A stretch of 64,000 nucleotides of DNA from Eubacteriaceae bacterium (GCA_902362875.1 CABIYF010000004.1:1-64000); one strand, 5' to 3'; positions 1 to 9,203 are shown, counted from the stretch's first letter. Notes: generated by a model from the letters alone, not told the origin. Program-made: numbers and translations.

Positions 1-621
1 ACTTTTTCCATCCATGCTCTGACGGATACCATTTTCTTTTACAAAATCGATATATTGCTGGCTGGTAAACTGACATCCCTGATCTGAGTTCAAGATCTGA
101 GGTTTGGCTATCTTAAATGCTTTATTTAATGCATTGAGCACCATTCGGGTATCAAGAGTATCATCTATTTCCCATCCGACGATACAGCGGCTGTACCAGT
201 CGATCACTGCAGTCAGATATAGAAATCCATGTTTGATCGGGATATATGTAATGTCAATGGACCATGCCTGATTTGGCTTATCGATGACAGCGTTGCGGAG
301 TAGATAAGGGCAGACTTTTGCCTGTTGCATACGCTTAGACAGATTCATCTTAGGATAGATTGGATGAATGTCCATTTCATTCATATATCGTCTGGCTTTC
401 CGACGACCGACTCTATATCCTCTGGTTTTTAATTGTGCAGACATCTGTCTTGCACCCCAGGTTGGATTATCCGTATGGAGATGATCTATGATCTCTTTAC
501 ATGCCAGTTCATCATCGGATACTGGAAATCCTTTGTAATAAATACTTGTACGGTTGATATCAAGTAAACTGGCGCCAACAGAAGTAGGAAGTTCTTTAGT
601 CGTCAAACACAGCAGAAGCAT
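1..621 (-). CDS. IS3-family transposase OrfB (DDE integrase core), 3' end outside window
   Basis: About 207 codons are visible from an ATG at 621, with no stop before the window edge. The region holds an HTH_21-type segment (DNPTWGARQMSAQLKTRGYR) followed by the rve integrase fold. The first catalytic Asp is in WSIDITYIP near residue 122 and the second in LNSDQGCQFTS near residue 190. The final Glu lies outside the window. IS3 OrfB proteins normally run 270-300 residues, so roughly a third is missing from view. In the family, OrfB is made as an OrfAB fusion by -1 frameshifting. Here the two frames meet around 596-621, but OrfA lacks its leucine-zipper half, so normal frameshifting is doubtful. 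Confidence 0.85.
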   Translation of the reverse strand, partial: MLLLCLTTKELPTSVGASLLDINRTSIYYKGFPVSDDELACKEIIDHLHTDNPTWGARQMSAQLKTRGYRVGRRKARRYMNEMDIHPIYPKMNLSKRMQQAKVCPYLLRNAVIDKPNQAWSIDITYIPIKHGFLYLTAVIDWYSRCIVGWEIDDTLDTRMVLNALNKAFKIAKPQILNSDQGCQFTSQQYIDFVKENGIRQSMDGKS

Positions 622-772
622 TGTTCAAGAATTCTCTTTTCCAGTTACGGAGAAGATTTGGTTGAATATTGTTTTCTGTTGCTAAGGTATTGAGATCTTT
701 TTCTCCTTTGAGTAGATCGATCACAAGGTCTGATTTAAATTTTGCACTAAAATTTCTTCTTTTTCTGGACAT
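596..772 (-). pseudogene. IS3-family OrfA, internally deleted
   Basis: A 58-residue reading frame begins MSRKRRNFSAKFKSDLVIDL and carries the HTH_Tnp_1 helix-turn-helix expected at the OrfA N terminus (NTLATENNIQPNLLRNWK). Full OrfA proteins are about 90-100 residues and end in a leucine zipper used for multimerisation. This one stops right after the HTH (NNASAVFDD), and the OrfB frame takes up a few bases later in another register. The simplest reading is a deletion of some 40-50 codons across the OrfA/OrfB junction. Confidence 0.7.
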
Positions 773-858
773 GACACTGAATCCTTTCTTATGTATTGAT
801 TTAAGTATATCAGATTCATTAAGATCTGTCCGAAAAAGTGTCTTAATTTATGAGACCA

Positions 859-1026
859 TTATACTGCCTCCACTATTTCCACACCTTTTCTTTTGCATAG
901 CATACTTAAAATATTCGCTATATCCTGTTTCATCTTTCCATATGCTATTTTTCTTCTATATTTAGGTGCAAAAACAATATGATACTTACAATTCCATTTC
1001 GTATGTGATAAGCTATTAATATCCAT
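859..1026 (-). pseudogene. tnpA: IS200-type TnpA (Y1 transposase) 5' fragment, broken by the IS3 insertion
   Basis: The ATG at 1026 opens a 55-residue frame starting MDINSLSHTKWNCKYHIVFA and continuing through PKYRRKIAYGKMKQDIANIL. This is the beginning of the IS200/IS605 Y1 transposase, normally about 150 residues. The HUH motif and the catalytic Tyr lie further downstream in the family and are absent here. The match stops at EIVEA, exactly where the IS3 end starts, so the gene was split by that insertion. Its ribosome binding site (AGGAGG just upstream) is intact. Confidence 0.85.
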
Positions 1027-1053
1027 TTGGATAACCTCCTTTGATTTTATGTG

Positions 1054-1134
1054 GTTGGCGAACCAACATAATTATATCACTGGAGGTTTTTTACTGTAAG
1101 CTTAAGCAATGCTGACTCACCGGCCTAGCCGGTG
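1054..1134. repeat. IS200-type left-end hairpins
   Basis: Two perfect small hairpins lie upstream of the tnpA fragment. One is GTTGG-CGAA-CCAAC at 1054-1067, just above the ribosome binding site. The other is CACCGGC-CTA-GCCGGTG at 1118-1134. IS200 elements are known for subterminal hairpins bound by TnpA at the ends and for a 5' leader hairpin limiting tnpA translation, and the order fits that layout. The exact left boundary of the element is not resolved. Confidence 0.6.
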
Positions 1135-1213
1135 GTTTATTTGTTCATCAAAGTTCCGTTTCTCTTCTGAGAAACTCCACTGTGCTGAACAGGCTTAAAG
1201 CCTAACAATAATA

Positions 1214-1251
1214 GCCAATCCAATTTCATTACTAGATGAATTTGGATTGGC
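1214..1251 (-). terminator. Hairpin downstream of the nucleotidyltransferase gene
   Basis: A 16-bp stem with one or two mismatches (GCCAATCC...GGATTGGC) sits just beyond the stop of the minus-strand gene that ends at 1266. The following T-rich stretch is imperfect, so termination efficiency is uncertain. Confidence 0.5.
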
Positions 1252-1265
1252 CAAATATTTCCTAT

Positions 1266-2183
1266 CTACTCCCAAAGCTTCTCCGCATAAACCCCATCAG
1301 CAATCAACTCCCTAAAAGCCTCCTGCACAGTCTCTTTATCTTCCTTATATGTAACTCCAAACCAACGATCCTGTGTCTCCAGCACCTTCACGTTCGCTCT
1401 TTCTTCTTTCAAAAGCTTGTCCACGATATTCGGTAACAGATATTCACTCTTTAAATCTCCTTCTTCCACATTCGCAAGGAAATCTTTGAAATCTTCTGCT
1501 AAGAAATTCAAAAATTCTGGATATCCTGCCCACATGTTCATGGATACTTTATCTTCTGGACTGATCCATTCCTGTACATCTTCGTTGTCACATTTGATCT
1601 GCCCGTCTTCTCCCATTTCGATTCCTGTTGTCTCATGTACTTGGCTTAATAAACCATTCTCATCGACAACGCTGACTCCCCTGGTCACTGTTCCATTGTC
1701 GCTTAATGTGTTCTTTAAAATGAATCCTCCCATTCCCATGGTAAATTCTCTTCCAAAGTCTTCCCCAGATACTAAGAAATCATGCAGTTTCACAAATGCT
1801 TCTTTTCCATAATAGTCATCTGCATTGATGATCACAAATGGTTCTTTCACTACATCTTTGCAGCATAACACTGCCTGTCCTGTTCCCCATGGTTTTGTTC
1901 TTCCTTCTGGTACTTCAAAACCTTCTGGCAGATCATCAAGTTCTTGAAATACATATTCGACATCGATCTGTTCTTTGATTCTGTTTCCAATGATCTCTTC
2001 GAACTCCTTGAAAATGTCTTTGCGGATAATAAAGACTACTTTGTTAAATCCTGCTTCTTTTGCATCATGAATGGAATAATCCATGATAATTTCTCCATTT
2101 GGTCCCATCTGGGCTAACTGTTTAATTCCTTCTCCAAATCTGGAGCCGATTCCGGCTGCCATGATGATTAGTGTTGTATTCAT
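1266..2183 (-). CDS. Sugar-phosphate nucleotidyltransferase family protein (NTP_transferase fold)
   Basis: The 305-residue protein begins with the nucleotide-binding loop typical of NDP-sugar pyrophosphorylases (MAAGIGSRFGEGIKQL, residues 8-23) and has an NADD metal-binding segment at 120-123. The family transfers a nucleotidyl group to a sugar or choline phosphate, and the sequence alone does not tell which. The ATG at 2183 is preferred because GGAG lies nine bases before it. An in-frame ATG at 2198 overlaps that ribosome binding site. It is the last gene of the polysaccharide cluster, but its base composition matches the chromosome better than that of the AT-rich capsule genes. It could therefore be a conserved boundary gene rather than part of the cassette. 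Confidence 0.75.
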   Translation of the reverse strand: MNTTLIIMAAGIGSRFGEGIKQLAQMGPNGEIIMDYSIHDAKEAGFNKVVFIIRKDIFKEFEEIIGNRIKEQIDVEYVFQELDDLPEGFEVPEGRTKPWGTGQAVLCCKDVVKEPFVIINADDYYGKEAFVKLHDFLVSGEDFGREFTMGMGGFILKNTLSDNGTVTRGVSVVDENGLLSQVHETTGIEMGEDGQIKCDNEDVQEWISPEDKVSMNMWAGYPEFLNFLAEDFKDFLANVEEGDLKSEYLLPNIVDKLLKEERANVKVLETQDRWFGVTYKEDKETVQEAFRELIADGVYAEKLWE

Positions 2184-2263
2184 TCGTATTTTCTCCATTT
2201 CATAATATAAAACTTCTTTTTACAAAATTAAACTTAATTTTGCAAATTTTTTTATCTTTAAAT

Positions 2264-2856
2264 TCACTCCCTATTCAAACGAATAGGCTTTGCTGGAACA
2301 CCAACAACTACAGTATTTTCATTCACATCATTTACAACTACTGCACCAGCTCCTACAACACAATCAGAATGTAGACAGACGTTTCCAATTACAATCGCTC
2401 CTGCACTTACTTCAACTCGATCTTCTAATACAGGTTGTTCCGTTCCATTAAATCCAATCGTAACTTGTTGAAAAATTCGACAATCCTGTCCAATATGTTT
2501 TGCTGCAACTACAGTAGAAAATCCATGTTGAAATGATAATCCACCTTCTATTCGCTCAGGTGGCGTATTTATATATAAAGACTCCATTTGTTTAAACAAT
2601 ATTCTGAATAATAAACATCTAATAGGATTTCTGTGTAGTCTATTCTCAACCACGTTTCTACTACAAGGCTCTTCTACTAAAATTCTACTAAATGTAAATA
2701 AATTCACAGTCCCCCCCCCCCATATAAATGTCGATCAAATTCACTTATATCACGTTTACATCTATCCCAAAAATTTCCTCCTTTTGCTATTAGATACGCA
2801 GGCACTGTTCTCCAATAATTCAAATAAATAATAATTTTTTTTAAATATTTGTTCAT
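2264..2856 (-). CDS. Serine O-acetyltransferase-like hexapeptide enzyme, phase-variable, out of frame here
   Basis: The gene is split into two overlapping frames. The upstream frame, from the ATG at 2856 (GGGAG eight bases before it), reads an alpha-helical N terminus and ends at 2704 just after a poly-G run (residues YGGGGL). The downstream frame holds the left-handed beta-helix of the serine acetyltransferase/LbH family (GGLSFQHGFSTVV, IFQQVTIG, VGVPAKPI) down to 2264. With 11 G as written the frames do not join. With 12 or 9 G they fuse into one protein of about 197 residues, the usual size of capsule-cluster CysE-like acetyltransferases. The stop TGA (2706-2704) overlaps a GTG at 2707, so reinitiation giving a truncated beta-helix is possible. 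The likely role is O-acetylation of the glycan, not cysteine synthesis. A homopolymer miscount in the assembly is the main alternative. Confidence 0.75.
2711..2721 (-). repeat. Poly-G(11) tract inside acetyltransferase gene
   Basis: Eleven consecutive C on the plus strand (G on the coding strand) sit between the N-terminal and catalytic halves of the acetyltransferase. A run this long is very unusual in such an AT-rich region. It lies exactly at the frame break, as expected for a slipped-strand mispairing switch. Confidence 0.9.
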
Positions 2857-2996
2857 TTTCTTTACTCCCAGAACTTTTTCATAACTATTCTCAAAAATCC
2901 TCAAAAACTCATACATACTTTTTTATTCTAAATTTACATATAATTCTTGTTCTAATATATTTATAAGATCTATGATTTATAGTAAATATACATTAA

Positions 2997-3392
2997 CTAT
3001 TTCTTCAATCCTAAATCCTGTTTAATTTTTGTCGTTGAAATTCCTTCCGTCCTTGGCAAATATACAACGTCACAGTATTCCTTCAAAAAGTCAAACTTTC
3101 CTTTCCAATCGTCCCCCATAACAAATGTATCAATTTTATATTCCTTAACATCAGAAATTTTTTGTTCCCAATTTTCTTCTGGTAAAACTAAATCTACATA
3201 TCTAACTGCTTCAACTAATTTTTTTCTTTCCTCATAAGAAAAATAGCATTTCTTTTGTTTTTCATTCCAATTGAATTCATCTGTAGAAACAACTACAATC
3301 AAATAATCCCCTAGTTCCTTTGCTCTTCTTAAAAGATTAATATGTCCTGCATGTAATAAATCAAATGTTCCATATGTAATAACTTTTTTCAT
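2997..3392 (-). CDS. tagD: Glycerol-3-phosphate cytidylyltransferase
   Basis: The 131-residue protein has the two signatures of the TagD/GCT family: HAGH at residues 14-17 after TYGTFDLL, and RTEGISTT at 114-121. It makes CDP-glycerol from CTP and glycerol 3-phosphate in the cytoplasm. Length matches B. subtilis TagD (about 129). It lies 195 bases downstream of the CDP-glycerol glycerophosphotransferase gene, and the pair supplies and uses CDP-glycerol. No tagA or tagO homologue is nearby, so the product probably decorates the capsule rather than building wall teichoic acid. Confidence 0.92.
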   Translation of the reverse strand: MKKVITYGTFDLLHAGHINLLRRAKELGDYLIVVVSTDEFNWNEKQKKCYFSYEERKKLVEAVRYVDLVLPEENWEQKISDVKEYKIDTFVMGDDWKGKFDFLKEYCDVVYLPRTEGISTTKIKQDLGLKK

Positions 3393-3587
3393 TTTAACTC
3401 CTTTATTAATTCCATATTGGTTACTTTTATTTTAAAATGCATTCTGACTAATTTTATAAAATCATTTCTTTATCATATATTAAATGCTTAAAAATATCCT
3501 AATTTCTTTTGATATTAATATATCTTTTACCATTTTCCCTTAAGTAAAATCTAGATTGAACGCATTAACTTAGATTACTCAATTTTT

Positions 3588-4739
3588 TTATTTAAGTAAT
3601 TTTTCTTTCATTTTATTTACCAACCAATCAACAGCTTTTTGAGATGCGTTCCCCATATCATACATTGGCTTTTTACCAAAATAAGCTTCTATCTTCTTTT
3701 GATATTCAATTTCATCAAAATCATATATTTGTTTTATTAATTCTTCACTGCTTTCTGAAAAAGGAAATGGATAATGATAAAATTCATCCACCAGCCCTCT
3801 TGTTTCAACATAATGTTGTAAATCTAAAGCACAGATAAATGCCGGTTTTTTTATTATTGAAAAATCAAATACAGTACTCGAATAGTCTGAAATAACAGCA
3901 TCAGAAGCAATAGATAATTCCTGTATATCTGGATAACTTGTAACATTAATTATCTTACTTGTAAATTTCATCTGTTCCACCTGTTTTCTTGCATTAGGAT
4001 GAAGGCGAATCAACATCCAACATGGTCTACAAAAACGATTTTCAAAAGCTTCTCTAATTTCTTCAAAATTTAATTTATATCCATCTGTAGTATAATCATC
4101 CCGAAATGTTGGCGCATATAAAACCATATAAGCATTTGCTGGTATATTAAATTTTGCTCTTATAGTCGTAATCAATTCTATATTATCAGCATTATTTACG
4201 AGAAAATCATTTCGTGGTAACCCAATCCTTAAAATTTCAGAATGACTATTTAACCAAAAAGCCCTCTTATACAATTCATCTAATAACTGGCTATTTGATA
4301 TAATAGCATCTGTAATAGCTCCATCATGTATTGCAGAAACTATATATTCTTTTTTTAATATATCTAATGCCTCACCTTCAATTCTTTTTGAACCAAATGG
4401 TCCATGCCATGTTTGTAAATAAGTCTGTTTTTTTCTTTTTTCTACGCCTAAATCAATTCTGACATTACTTACAATTGCTCCAGCTGTTGCCAATTCATAA
4501 TAATGCCGTAATGACCACATTTTTACAAACCTTATGTATGGAGGAAATATTGTTTCCTTATCTGCACATAACCATACCATATCAATATTAAGATTGCGCT
4601 TATGTATTTCTTCAGCAATATATTTGGGATTATCTCCATATCCACGACCAGAAAAATTGCAGAAAACAATTTTATCCTTTTTAATTGGAAGTATACGTAA
4701 TAATGATACATATATATGCTTAAAAATCTTTTTTTTCAT
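3588..4739 (-). CDS. CDP-glycerol:polysaccharide glycerophosphotransferase (TagB/TagF family)
   Basis: About 383 residues show the Glyphos_transf family pattern: the TWHG motif (LQTWHGPFGSKR, near 110-120), RLHPN (near 245) and the CDP-glycerol binding SDYSSTVFDFS (near 287-298). In this family the conserved His residues and the SDYSS segment catalyse transfer of glycerol phosphate from CDP-glycerol. A TTG at 4748 is in frame, but the ATG at 4739 lies 11 bases after GAGG and is preferred. The gene is shorter than polymerases such as TagF (over 700 residues), which fits addition of single glycerol-phosphate units to a capsule repeat. It follows the flippase gene with a 14-base gap. Confidence 0.85.
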   Translation of the reverse strand: MKKKIFKHIYVSLLRILPIKKDKIVFCNFSGRGYGDNPKYIAEEIHKRNLNIDMVWLCADKETIFPPYIRFVKMWSLRHYYELATAGAIVSNVRIDLGVEKRKKQTYLQTWHGPFGSKRIEGEALDILKKEYIVSAIHDGAITDAIISNSQLLDELYKRAFWLNSHSEILRIGLPRNDFLVNNADNIELITTIRAKFNIPANAYMVLYAPTFRDDYTTDGYKLNFEEIREAFENRFCRPCWMLIRLHPNARKQVEQMKFTSKIINVTSYPDIQELSIASDAVISDYSSTVFDFSIIKKPAFICALDLQHYVETRGLVDEFYHYPFPFSESSEELIKQIYDFDEIEYQKKIEAYFGKKPMYDMGNASQKAVDWLVNKMKEKLLK

Positions 4740-4753
4740 TTTCGCCAATTCCT

Positions 4754-6163
4754 CTATCTTCTTTGAAATTTTTTATTTATTACCTCAGTCATAGACTTTA
4801 ATAATTGAAAATTCATTATTAATGAATAAATACAAACAATAGCAAAAGTCATGACACACCATATCGTATTCTGACTATAGTAACTAATCCAAACAATAAT
4901 AGTCATTAGTATAATACCAAGAGCAACTTTCAACTCTATCTTTATTCCAAATCTCTTTCTGACATCCAAATATCTTAAAATAAATACAACTAAATAAGCT
5001 ACCAGCGTAGATATTGATGCTGCATACAATCCAAATTTTTGAACAAATATTAAATTCACACCAATATTTAAAATAGCAGCCATAATTGTCATACGTGCTA
5101 TCACTGAAGTCATTTTTTCAGCTACATAGTAAGCACCAAGAACTCCTGTCATTGCCGAGAAAAAGGCACCTGCAAGCAGAATAGGAATCTGGTAGTATGC
5201 CGCACCAAACTTTTCATTAACAAGAATTTTAAACACAAACGGCATTATTGCAGTCAATCCTAAAAAAGCACAACTAAAAAATTTAATTACTGTGGATTGT
5301 AACTTTGTAAATTCTTGATCAGACCCATTCTCGTGTAAATGTAAAGCTACAGATTCTACCCATGATAAATTGAAAATGTTATAAATTGTCGTATAAATTC
5401 CAGAAAATTTATTTGCTGCCGAATATATTCCATTTGCACCAACATTAATAAATTTCAAAATAATTGTTCTATCTGCAGAATTCAATATCCACCAAGAAAT
5501 AACATTCGGAACCAATGGAAGTGAATATTTCAAATAACGATTAACTCGTTTTTTTTCAATTTTCACAAACCGAATATAATGGTATGCCTTAGTCGCAAGA
5601 GTAAGATAAACACCACTACACATATAAGCTACAAACATAGATATAAGCATTCCATTCGCACCAAGTCTTACAATTAGTACAAGTACAACATTAAGTATAA
5701 CCTGCCCACTCGCTGCTATAAAACTTCCAGTAGCATATACTATATTCATTCCCAATCCTCTTGCTGTTTGCAACATGAGTGCCACATAAACATTAGCCAA
5801 TAAATTTAACAAAAGCATATATTTATATTTTGAATGAATTAATGGTGACACACACATATAAATCAAACTAAATATTATTGTAACCACTACAGCAAGTGTA
5901 TAAATGTCTGATAAAATCTTTTTTTTGTTTTCTTCATCTTTTCTACTATCAAGCAAAAAACGAAAAATAGATTGTTCCAATTGACATGTTACTATAGGTA
6001 ATAAAAGTTGAACATATGTCGTTACCAGATCAACAACACCATAATCTTCTGTCGACAACACCGCTGTATACAATGGTAAAAGAAAAAAACTCACCATTTG
6101 CGTAGCTATCTTACCCACAGCAATTACCGCTGTATTTTTTGCTAATTCACTACCTTTACTCAT
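4754..6163 (-). CDS. wzx: Wzx-type polysaccharide flippase
   Basis: The 469-residue protein is strongly hydrophobic along its length, with about 12-14 predicted membrane segments. It begins SELAKNTAVIAVGKIATQMV, the typical opening of polysaccharide biosynthesis (MOP superfamily) exporters. It would flip the undecaprenyl-diphosphate repeat unit across the membrane. It lies 20 bases after wzy, in the usual wzy-wzx pairing. Base composition is very AT-rich, as in neighbouring capsule genes. Confidence 0.88.
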   Translation of the reverse strand: MSKGSELAKNTAVIAVGKIATQMVSFFLLPLYTAVLSTEDYGVVDLVTTYVQLLLPIVTCQLEQSIFRFLLDSRKDEENKKKILSDIYTLAVVVTIIFSLIYMCVSPLIHSKYKYMLLLNLLANVYVALMLQTARGLGMNIVYATGSFIAASGQVILNVVLVLIVRLGANGMLISMFVAYMCSGVYLTLATKAYHYIRFVKIEKKRVNRYLKYSLPLVPNVISWWILNSADRTIILKFINVGANGIYSAANKFSGIYTTIYNIFNLSWVESVALHLHENGSDQEFTKLQSTVIKFFSCAFLGLTAIMPFVFKILVNEKFGAAYYQIPILLAGAFFSAMTGVLGAYYVAEKMTSVIARMTIMAAILNIGVNLIFVQKFGLYAASISTLVAYLVVFILRYLDVRKRFGIKIELKVALGIILMTIIVWISYYSQNTIWCVMTFAIVCIYSLIMNFQLLKSMTEVINKKFQRR

Positions 6164-6183
6164 CTAATCCTCCAAATTTATAT

Positions 6184-7437
6184 TTACTCATTTTTCACAG
6201 TTATAACTTTTTTATAATTTTCATTGTCAGCAAAACCATTAATCAAAATTAAAACAAGAATATTATAAACCATTAAATAATTTGGATATGTTGCTAAATT
6301 ATCTGTTGCCCAACAAATCACCGTACAACAAAGAATAATTGCATAGTTAATTGTGGCATTAAAGCCAAAAAACTTACGAATTTTTTTCATACATCTTACC
6401 ATTAAATAATAAAAGAAGCTTAACGCTGGAATACATCCTAAATCTATATAATACATTAATATGTCATTATGAAACCCTGTCGTTGCAGATTGCTTTGCTC
6501 GAACATACATCATCATTTTTTGATGAACAAATCCAATTCCCTTTCCTATATACGTCAGTCCCAAATAATAATAATTTTTAAGCAATCCAATAATTTTGTC
6601 TCTAGCACTCAATTCAATATTATATTTCTGAGCTAAATCCGCCAATTCATTACCACTACCACATATTATGATCCAATTAATACAAAATATAAATAAAACC
6701 ACTCCGATATATATCGGTATCTGATCATTTTCTTTAAAAAATTTTATTATAAAAAAATATAATAATATTGATATAACTAATGCAAACAATAGAATCCGCT
6801 TAAATCCAAACAAACAAAACAATATTGATATAGTAAGTTTAATAGGATGCTGTTCTTTCTTCCACATTAACACATAATATACAATTAATATTCCAAATAT
6901 AAATGTAATTTCGTGTGCTTCTAACGGACGTTCTCCCGCCATTGCTAAATCAGTAAGTGCAATATAATGGAACATACCAGCTACTCCATACATACGAATA
7001 AATACAGCAATATAGCAAGCATAATTTATACAAGCAGCCCAAAATATAGATGAAGCCATCCTATCTTTAAAATAATAATACATTAGACATGCAGTAAATG
7101 GTACAAGAATCCTTGGTTCAATTTCTGAAATAACTTTTAAAAAAGTAATCTGTTTTTCTAACACACATAATACAAATGACCAAATCAATAAAATACAATA
7201 TGGTACAACAAGCATATAATAGCTTATTTTTTCTTTGTATGATAATCTTATTACACCATGTTTCTTTATTATAATAAATACACAAATACAAAACATTAAT
7301 ACCAAATATACCTTACTCAACAAATTATAGTTTGCTGTTCCAAAATAAGTCTGAGTAAGGAAAAAGCATAACACGAACAAAATAACTAGTGGAATGTCAG
7401 ATATAGAAGTTGATATCTTTTTCTTACTGATTTTCAT
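6184..7437 (-). CDS. wzy: Wzy-like O-antigen/capsule polymerase
   Basis: This is a polytopic protein of about 417 residues with some 11-12 hydrophobic segments and a large loop before the last four (around residues 265-330), the topology of Wzy polymerases. Sequence conservation in this family is low, so the call rests on topology, size and position next to the flippase. The ATG at 7437 has AAAGGA ten bases upstream. An in-frame ATG at 7461 has a poorer site. It would polymerise flipped repeat units on the outer face of the membrane. Confidence 0.75.
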   Translation of the reverse strand: MKISKKKISTSISDIPLVILFVLCFFLTQTYFGTANYNLLSKVYLVLMFCICVFIIIKKHGVIRLSYKEKISYYMLVVPYCILLIWSFVLCVLEKQITFLKVISEIEPRILVPFTACLMYYYFKDRMASSIFWAACINYACYIAVFIRMYGVAGMFHYIALTDLAMAGERPLEAHEITFIFGILIVYYVLMWKKEQHPIKLTISILFCLFGFKRILLFALVISILLYFFIIKFFKENDQIPIYIGVVLFIFCINWIIICGSGNELADLAQKYNIELSARDKIIGLLKNYYYLGLTYIGKGIGFVHQKMMMYVRAKQSATTGFHNDILMYYIDLGCIPALSFFYYLMVRCMKKIRKFFGFNATINYAIILCCTVICWATDNLATYPNYLMVYNILVLILINGFADNENYKKVITVKNE

Positions 7438-7504
7438 TTTCACACTGTCCTTTCTCTGCATCCTTTTTTAACCATCCCATTCTTAAATAATAAACCCCTA
7501 ATGC

Positions 7505-8419
7505 CTATTCCATTTTTTTCCATCTATTTATCCTTCGTCTTATGCTTTTCATTTTTCTAAATTCACGAAAACAAAGCAATCTACATAAACATATTATTTT
7601 GTGTATTTTTTTATCTGCATAAAAACGCTGTCTATCTATATCTGCAATAGTTTTATAAATTTCTTGTATTTTCTTGTATTTTGAACTTTTTAGATATGAT
7701 TGATACTCGTCTATTCCAGTTACATTTCCTTTTCTATAATTTTCTGCAAGAAGCTGTGTTATAGAATACTGTTTTCCACTTTTTTCATGTGATATACTTT
7801 TAGGATTATCCCTATATCTCAGTAAGACCTCTGGTATATTTCCAATTTTATATCCTGCCAATGATGTTCTTATAAGAAAATCATAATCCTCACAAGCATC
7901 AAAATCTCTATACCCTCCAAGTTCATCAAATACTTTTTTTCGTACTACCCAAGCTGGATGAGCTACACAACTTTCATATTGAAGAACTTTAGTACACATT
8001 TCATGAGTTTTTACTCCTTTAGCTACACGTAAAATCCTATCTTCATAAAAAACCTCAAAAAAGCACCCTATAAGATCATAGTTTTTGTTATTCATATAAT
8101 CAATCTGATAAGATAATCTTTCAGGCAAAGATATATCATCAGCATCCATTCTCGCCACATACTCTCCTGTACAAAATGATAACGCTTTATTCAGACTTTT
8201 TACTAAACCTATATTGTTATTATTTACCACAACACTAATTCTATCATCACTGTCAGCATAGTCATTTAATAAAGAAACTAACTCCACATATTCAGGATTA
8301 TCAACAATAATAATAAACTCTAAATTCTTATAAGTCTGATTCAATATTGAATCTACAGATTGTTGTATCCACTCAATAGGTTCTTTATATGTGCTCATTA
8401 TTACACTTACTTTATCCAT
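7505..8419 (-). CDS. Family 2 glycosyltransferase
   Basis: The 304-residue cytoplasmic GT-A enzyme starts KVSVIMSTYKEP and has the nucleotide-sugar binding DADD (ARMDADDISLPERL, near residues 93-96) followed by an acceptor-side ED (CEDYDFLIR, near 178). It inverts configuration while adding one sugar to the lipid-linked repeat. Donor and linkage cannot be read from sequence. It starts four bases after the upstream acyltransferase gene ends, so translation is probably coupled. Confidence 0.88.
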   Translation of the reverse strand: MDKVSVIMSTYKEPIEWIQQSVDSILNQTYKNLEFIIIVDNPEYVELVSLLNDYADSDDRISVVVNNNNIGLVKSLNKALSFCTGEYVARMDADDISLPERLSYQIDYMNNKNYDLIGCFFEVFYEDRILRVAKGVKTHEMCTKVLQYESCVAHPAWVVRKKVFDELGGYRDFDACEDYDFLIRTSLAGYKIGNIPEVLLRYRDNPKSISHEKSGKQYSITQLLAENYRKGNVTGIDEYQSYLKSSKYKKIQEIYKTIADIDRQRFYADKKIHKIICLCRLLCFREFRKMKSIRRRINRWKKME

Positions 8420-8422
8420 TTA

Positions 8423-9139
8423 TCAATTTTCCTCTTTTCCAATCCCACACCATTTCAAAAAATCACCAATATTTAAAAACTGCGGTGTGGATTCCTTATA
8501 ATAATTCTTACAGAGTTCTTTTACTCCTGAATCCTCCATTAATAATTCTAACGATTCTGGTATACTTTCGCGGCTCGTAAATAACATCTGATACTCTCTT
8601 AGTACCTTTTCATCTGGTTCTTCATGAAATTTTTCATAATAATCAATAGCAACTTTTTTTGCAGCCTCCAGTTCGCTTTCCTTTCTTTTTCTATAAAGCG
8701 ACTCTATTGAACAAATTTTACGTGCTGGAACTCCTGCATAAACACTATTACTTTCACAATTTTTAGTTACAACCGCTCCAGCTCCAATAATGACATTATC
8801 TCCTATTTTTACGCCTTTCAAAATCAAAGCATTTCTTCCAATAAAAATGTTAGAACCAAGCGTTGTCTTTTCAACACTACCAATTATATCACCCTTAACG
8901 GATGCTAAAACTGATAGACTATAATCATGCGTCAAAATAGTTGTTCCTGATGTAATTCTAACATAATTACCTATCTCAAGCATTCCAGGATTTTGAACAT
9001 CGATATGTGTTGATTTCGGATCATAAATTGTACATCCTTCTCCTATTGTTATACCTTGTTTACGTAACCATTCGATATAGGTTTTTGATGAACTTTTTTC
9101 TCTGTAAATAATCTTTCGTAATAATTGTTTTAATAACAT
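8423..9139 (-). CDS. Hexapeptide-repeat acyltransferase (sugar O-acetyltransferase type)
   Basis: The 238-residue protein has a left-handed beta-helix over residues 30-145, including ILTHDYS (catalytic His candidate), IGRNALILKGVKIG, IGAGAVVTKNC and AGVPARKI. It then has a charged C-terminal helical extension of about 90 residues. It probably transfers acetyl from acetyl-CoA to a capsule sugar. Unlike its two serine-acetyltransferase-like relatives in the cluster it has no homopolymer run, so it would be expressed constitutively with the operon. Confidence 0.82.
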   Translation of the reverse strand: MLLKQLLRKIIYREKSSSKTYIEWLRKQGITIGEGCTIYDPKSTHIDVQNPGMLEIGNYVRITSGTTILTHDYSLSVLASVKGDIIGSVEKTTLGSNIFIGRNALILKGVKIGDNVIIGAGAVVTKNCESNSVYAGVPARKICSIESLYRKRKESELEAAKKVAIDYYEKFHEEPDEKVLREYQMLFTSRESIPESLELLMEDSGVKELCKNYYKESTPQFLNIGDFLKWCGIGKEEN

Positions 9140-9203
9140 GTATTCATCTCCATTTTAATGAATACACTTGAGTTTTTATATAATTTTCTAAAATATATCA
9201 CAC

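Larger units (their letters stand above)
1..858 (-). mobile_element. IS3-family insertion sequence, partial, inserted in an IS200-type element
   Basis: The left 858 bases read on the minus strand as an IS3-family element: an OrfA-like HTH start (596-772) followed by an OrfB DDE integrase (621 down to the window edge). The right boundary is placed near 858. There the reverse strand begins TGGTCTCATAAATTAAGACAC, and the sequence to its right is the abruptly interrupted tnpA of an IS200-type element. The far end lies outside the window, so target duplication and terminal repeats cannot be compared. OrfA is internally deleted, so the copy is probably not autonomous. Confidence 0.75.

Noticed and set aside
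2264..2707. Independent small acetyltransferase starting at GTG 2707
   Set aside because: It has no ribosome binding site, lacks the N-terminal domain of its family, and its missing half lies immediately upstream in another frame across the G run. One switchable gene explains both pieces.
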